Shown here: piece after piece, positions 6,150 through 8,498 of the stretch
How positions within the stretch are numbered: the stretch's first letter is position 1
Layout: the number at the start of each line of letters is the position of its first letter
Assembly (NCBI GenBank): GCA_955652265.1
Contig: CATPBD010000027.1
Location: 1 to 8,498, forward strand
Reading direction: 5' to 3'
Length of the DNA stretch: 8,498 nt
Source of the DNA: an uncultured Gemmatimonadaceae bacterium
GTDB lineage: Bacteria > Gemmatimonadota > Gemmatimonadetes > Gemmatimonadales > Gemmatimonadaceae
The notes under the pieces: model-generated
What the model saw: the letters and a program-made list of their open reading frames with translations, nothing else
What the model was told of the DNA's origin: nothing
Databases searched by the model: none
Translations under genes and position numbers: made by a program

Positions 6150-7307
6150 CTACACTTCGTCGCACCACTCGCCGACGACCCGAGCGAGTACTCTCGTCGC
6201 ACGCTCTATGTCATCCACCGGCACGAATTCCTCGGCTGCATGCGCAAGAGCGATGTCGCCCGGCCCAAAGCAAACCGTCGGAATCCCGGCTTCATTGAGG
6301 AGGGCAGCATCCGTCCATGCGGAGAGCCCTTCGATCCTGACCGGCATCCCTTCCCGCTTGACCGCTCCAACCAGCCGTCTCACTATCGGCGCGTCGACCG
6401 GCACGTCGCTCGGAAGCTGTGCGGTACTCAATGTAACTCTCGCGTCGAATTCCGGCCGATCCGACTTCACCCGGGCGCACGCATCCATGATTTCGCGAGT
6501 CGCTTTCTGGACCGATTCACCGGGAATCGTCCGTCTCTCGATTGCCAGATTACAGAGCTCGGGATAAGTGGACATGCCCACACCACCCTCAATGGTCGAG
6601 GCATGGAGCGAGCCGCGGCCGAGCAAAGGATGCGTTGGGCCTGCCTGTCGAGTCTTTTCGAGCCGGTCCAGCTCGGCGAGAAGGAGACCCGCGTGTGTGA
6701 TCGCGTCGAGCCCCAGGTCGTAGCGGCTGCCGTGCGCCGCTCTCCCCCTCAGTTCGACATCGAACCAGGCGAAACCCCGGTGGGCGGGACAGACCGCGAG
6801 CCTGGTCGGCTCGGTGATGATTGCTTCTTCGGCGCGAATTCCGGCGGCGAGCAGCGCGCGCATGCCGAGGCTTTCGTACTCTTCGTCCACGACGGCGGTG
6901 ACCAGGATCTGGCGCTTCGATCCGGAGGTCGCGCTCAATGCAGCTGCAGCGCAGATCGCCGCCAATCCACCCTTCATGTCGGCGGACCCGCGTCCATAGA
7001 TCCGACCGTTGCGAATCGCTGCTGAGAAAGGCTCGTGAATCATCCCCTCGACGCCGACGACGTCCAGGTGGCCGTTGAGCATGAGCGCCGGCGCACCGGC
7101 CGGTCCGATTCGCGCGACGACGTTCGGACGACCAGGCACGACGCTCTCCATGAGGTCGACCGAGAACCCCCAGTCGTCGAGCACCGAGGCGAGGGTGCGA
7201 GCGCAATCACCCTCGCCCGGCGAGTCGGGAGCGAGGGTAGGGTTTCTGGAATCGATTTGTATCAGGGCGCGGGCGAGCGCGACCGCGTCGCCTCGCAGTA
7301 TGGCCAC
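6150..7307 (-). CDS. M20 family metallopeptidase / deacylase (ArgE/DapE-like)
   Basis: A 385-residue dinuclear zinc hydrolase of the M20 (ArgE/DapE/CPG2) family. Metal and catalytic residues are visible: H80 in LNGHLDVV (77-84) with the neighbouring D82, D110 in GRGSADMKGG (105-114), the D-E-E at 141-143 (catalytic E142, ligand E143), E166 in TEPT (165-168) and H356 in ALAHAAEEFVPV (353-364). The lid/dimerisation domain (about 175-295) carries the expected RAAHGS (189-194). Members remove acyl groups from amino acids or cleave small peptides. The sequence does not tell acetylornithine deacetylase from succinyl-diaminopimelate desuccinylase or a generic carboxypeptidase, so no symbol is given. 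It begins at GTG, 3 bases after the stop of the phasin-like gene, with an AAGG 6 bases upstream inside that gene's end. No arginine or lysine biosynthesis gene is adjacent. Confidence 0.93.
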   Translation of the reverse strand: MAILRGDAVALARALIQIDSRNPTLAPDSPGEGDCARTLASVLDDWGFSVDLMESVVPGRPNVVARIGPAGAPALMLNGHLDVVGVEGMIHEPFSAAIRNGRIYGRGSADMKGGLAAICAAAALSATSGSKRQILVTAVVDEEYESLGMRALLAAGIRAEEAIITEPTRLAVCPAHRGFAWFDVELRGRAAHGSRYDLGLDAITHAGLLLAELDRLEKTRQAGPTHPLLGRGSLHASTIEGGVGMSTYPELCNLAIERRTIPGESVQKATREIMDACARVKSDRPEFDARVTLSTAQLPSDVPVDAPIVRRLVGAVKREGMPVRIEGLSAWTDAALLNEAGIPTVCFGPGDIALAHAAEEFVPVDDIERATRVLARVVGEWCDEV

Positions 7308-7310
7308 GAC

Positions 7311-8009
7311 CTACCTTCTTTTCGAGGTCTTGCCTGAAGCTTTGGGCTTCGACTTCGCAGATGACTTGACTGAATGCTTCTTCGCCGCAGGCTTCATGGT
7401 GGGCTTCTTCGCGGCTAGCTTCTTCGACGCTGAGTGCTTCGCCGCCGGCTTCGCGGCGTGCGCCGTGTGCTTGATAGGAGCCGGCGCATGTCTCGCCGCC
7501 GCGTGATGAGTTGCCGTGTGGTGAGTTGCCGTGTGGTGAGTTGCCGTGTGGTGAGTCGTTGCGTGGTGACTTGTCGTGTGGTGCGAAGCTTCGACTTTGG
7601 GCGCCGCTTTCGGCGCGGCGGAAGCAGCGGGGGTGAACGGCTTCCTCTTCGCGTGCGAAGCCTCGACTTCGCGCATCAGCTTGTCGGCCTCCTCCTGGGT
7701 CATCTGTCCGCGGCGCACCATGTACTGTAGAAGGTCGCGTGCGCTTTCGAGCACGAGTCCCGTCAGTCCGGCTGCGGCGCCCACAACGTCCTTCATTGCC
7801 GCGGCCATTTTGCTGCCCGCCTCGAGGCTGATCTCGTGCGCCTTGGCCGCCATCTCGGCGACGGTATCTTTTACATCAGCACCGCGGTGGCCGGGACTGC
7901 GCTTTGGCGGAACGAGGGGTGCGGTTCCGGCGGTCGCAGCGGTTGCCGTGCCGACGGCGGGAACAGGTGCTGTGGGGGTAGCAACTGCTGGCTTTTCTCT
8001 ATCGGGCAT
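7311..8009 (-). CDS. Phasin-like protein with His-pair repeat and histone-H1-like tail
   Basis: A 232-residue low-complexity protein in four parts. Residues 1-40 are an Ala/Pro/Thr-rich leader. Residues 44-118 form an amphipathic helical segment, with ESARDLLQYMVRRGQMTQEEADKL spanning 88-111, similar in style to phasins (polyhydroxyalkanoate granule-associated proteins). Residues 141-174 hold six His-His pairs spaced every five residues. Residues 180-232 are a Lys/Ala/Pro/Ser-rich basic tail like histone H1 or AlgP. A phasin domain followed by a KPAA-type DNA-binding tail is the known plan of PhaF of pseudomonads, which ties granules to the nucleoid. Calling this a PhaF-like protein is an inference from layout, supported weakly by the nearby thiolase and 3-hydroxyacyl-CoA dehydrogenase. 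The ATG has GGAG 7 bases upstream. It is the first gene of the minus-strand unit. A plain histone-like protein is the alternative. Confidence 0.75.
   Translation of the reverse strand: MPDREKPAVATPTAPVPAVGTATAATAGTAPLVPPKRSPGHRGADVKDTVAEMAAKAHEISLEAGSKMAAAMKDVVGAAAGLTGLVLESARDLLQYMVRRGQMTQEEADKLMREVEASHAKRKPFTPAASAAPKAAPKVEASHHTTSHHATTHHTATHHTATHHTATHHAAARHAPAPIKHTAHAAKPAAKHSASKKLAAKKPTMKPAAKKHSVKSSAKSKPKASGKTSKRR
7501..7590. repeat. 15-bp tandem repeat coding the His-pair tract
   Basis: Six consecutive 15-base units, read on the plus strand as variants of GTGTGGTGAGTTGCC. The units at 7516-7530 and 7531-7545 are identical. The ones at 7501, 7546 and 7561 differ at one to four positions, and the last (7576) keeps only its first half. 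In the phasin-like protein each unit encodes five residues around an HH pair (T-H-H-T-A type). Because the unit is a multiple of three, copy number can change without a frameshift. Confidence 0.9.
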
Positions 8010-8021
8010 TCATGGACTCCG

Positions 8022-8044
8022 GTCAGCCGCAGGGTCTTGCTGAC
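8022..8044 (-). promoter_or_regulatory. Hairpin in the 5' leader next to the SD
   Basis: Perfect 6-bp inverted repeat GTCAGC / GCTGAC with an 11-base loop, within the predicted leader of the phasin-like gene. The stem ends one base before the CGGAG that serves as the SD. It could modulate ribosome access or be a protein-binding site. A stem this short may also be chance. Confidence 0.3.
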
Positions 8045-8099
8045 GGGTGAAATCGCTGGAGTGCTGAGTTGACCCCGTACTGGGGCTCGAACGGCGCTA

Positions 8100-8127
8100 A
8101 GTATATGATTTTTCGTCACTAAAACAA
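8100..8127 (-). promoter_or_regulatory. Candidate sigma-70-type promoter for the minus-strand unit
   Basis: On the minus strand, TTGTTT (8127-8122) and TATACT (8105-8100) are separated by 16 bases. The -10 matches the consensus at 5 of 6 positions; the -35 keeps only the TTG core. Transcription would start near 8093, giving a leader of about 85 bases before the phasin-like ATG. The local sequence is AT-rich (ATCATATACTTAG) in otherwise GC-rich DNA. Confidence 0.45.
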
Positions 8128-8145
8128 GGTGGGGTGACCTACCTT
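8126..8145. promoter_or_regulatory. Operator-like imperfect palindrome
   Basis: AAGGTGGG and CCTACCTT flank a 4-base centre (GTGA). The 8-base arms pair at 7 of 8 positions. The site overlaps the last two bases of the candidate minus-strand -35 and lies between the two divergent genes, a usual place for a dimeric regulator to act on one or both promoters. No regulator gene is seen in the window. Confidence 0.35.
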
Positions 8146-8233
8146 CGCCGAACCTCCCAATCGGGCCTGTTTTCTCCGTATTTAAAGTCAGTCGTGCGCC
8201 AGTCAGCCAACACTAACCAGCCAAAGCAGCCAT

Positions 8234-8498
8234 ATGAAGCTAAGAGTGCTCGATCTGACTCGCGTACTTGCCGGACCCGTGTGCTCCATGATACTGGGCG
8301 ACTTGGGTGCCGACGTCATCAAAGTGGAGCGAGTGGGGACGGGAGATGAGACTCGAGGCTGGGGGCCGCCGTTCAACGGCGATGGCGAGAGCGCCTACTT
8401 TCTCGCGGTCAACAGAAACAAGAAGAGCATTGCCGCCGATTTGTCCGACTCCGGCGATCGGCGCGTGATCCAGGACCTCATCGCGGAAGCGGATGTGG
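8234..8498 (+). CDS. Class III CoA-transferase (CaiB/BaiF family), N-terminal part
   Basis: The first 88 residues are present; the gene continues past the right edge. They show the family's N-terminal signature: [20 protein letters not shown] (5-24), then GADVIKVER (25-33), [10 protein letters not shown] (37-46) and [16 protein letters not shown] (55-70). The enzymes move CoA from one carboxylic acid to another (formyl-CoA:oxalate, carnitine, succinyl-CoA-dependent types). The catalytic Asp lies further downstream, outside the window, and the substrate cannot be told. The ATG at 8234 is preceded only by a weak AGCAGC. It diverges from the minus-strand unit, and shared regulation with the acyl-CoA genes there is possible. 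Confidence 0.92.
   Translation, partial: MKLRVLDLTRVLAGPVCSMILGDLGADVIKVERVGTGDETRGWGPPFNGDGESAYFLAVNRNKKSIAADLSDSGDRRVIQDLIAEADV

Larger units (their letters stand above)
8010..8233. other. Divergent intergenic region
   Basis: These 224 bases separate the minus-strand unit from the plus-strand CoA-transferase gene. No protein or RNA gene is recognised. They contain a plausible minus-strand promoter (8100-8127), an imperfect palindrome over its -35 side (8126-8145), a hairpin next to the SD of the phasin-like gene (8022-8044) and a short GC inverted repeat, CCCC-GTACT-GGGG (8073-8085). For the plus strand, TATGAT at 8104-8109 could serve as a -10 box, overlapping the minus-strand -10, but no convincing -35 precedes it. 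CAGCCAA is repeated at 8204-8210 and 8218-8224, just before the CoA-transferase start. Confidence 0.7.

Noticed and set aside
6135..7025. 296-residue open frame on the plus strand
   Set aside because: It is antisense to the M20 hydrolase, whose catalytic residues are all present on the other strand; no family features are visible in it.
7501..7590. Tandem repeat considered as a CRISPR array or iteron
   Set aside because: Units are only 15 bp, directly adjacent without spacers, and lie in frame inside a coding region.
8069..8074. TTGACC on the plus strand as a -35 box for the CoA-transferase
   Set aside because: The nearest -10-like hexamer (TATGAT at 8104) is 29 bases away, too far for a sigma-70 promoter, and nothing suitable lies at 16-18 bases.

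Overview
The window is GC-rich bacterial chromosomal DNA with short gene gaps and frequent GTG/TTG starts. The gene set and composition suggest a soil-type bacterium, perhaps Gemmatimonadota. That placement is an inference from general gene style; the window holds no rRNA or other phylogenetic marker. I see no mobile element, CRISPR array, tRNA or rRNA.

Layout. Ten genes lie head to tail on the minus strand, from about position 8009 down past position 1. One gene lies on the plus strand at the right edge. The two directions diverge from the only real intergenic region (8010-8233), which carries a candidate minus-strand promoter, an operator-like imperfect palindrome and a hairpin next to a Shine-Dalgarno (SD) site. 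In order of transcription the minus genes are: (1) a phasin-like protein with a His-pair repeat and a Lys/Ala-rich histone-H1-like tail; (2) an M20 family metallopeptidase/deacylase; (3) a 72-residue protein of unknown function; (4) an RNase HI-like protein lacking two of its four acidic active-site residues; (5) a protein with a C-terminal double zinc ribbon; (6) an acetyl-CoA acyltransferase (thiolase); (7) a lipoprotein; (8) a protein with two membrane helices; (9) a 3-hydroxybutyryl-CoA dehydrogenase; (10) the N-terminal part of a GlcD-type FAD-linked oxidase, which runs off the left edge. The plus-strand gene is the N-terminus of a class III (CaiB/BaiF) CoA-transferase, which runs off the right edge.

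How they fit together. Gaps of 3 to 38 bases and overlaps of 4 and 13 bases point to one long transcription unit, possibly with an internal promoter before gene 8. Thiolase plus 3-hydroxyacyl-CoA dehydrogenase form a four-carbon CoA module (acetoacetyl-CoA / 3-hydroxybutyryl-CoA), and a phasin-like protein heads the unit. A link to polyhydroxybutyrate or short-chain acyl-CoA metabolism is therefore plausible, but no PHA synthase is visible. The small protein, RNase H-like protein and zinc-ribbon protein overlap or adjoin and look translationally coupled.

Most worth a second look: the RNase H-like protein with E-to-A and D-to-N changes and its coupled neighbours; the His-pair repeat in the phasin-like protein; the gap before the two-helix protein, which reads either as a -10 box for a leaderless mRNA or as a hairpin bridging an SD; and the operator-like palindrome in the divergent region.
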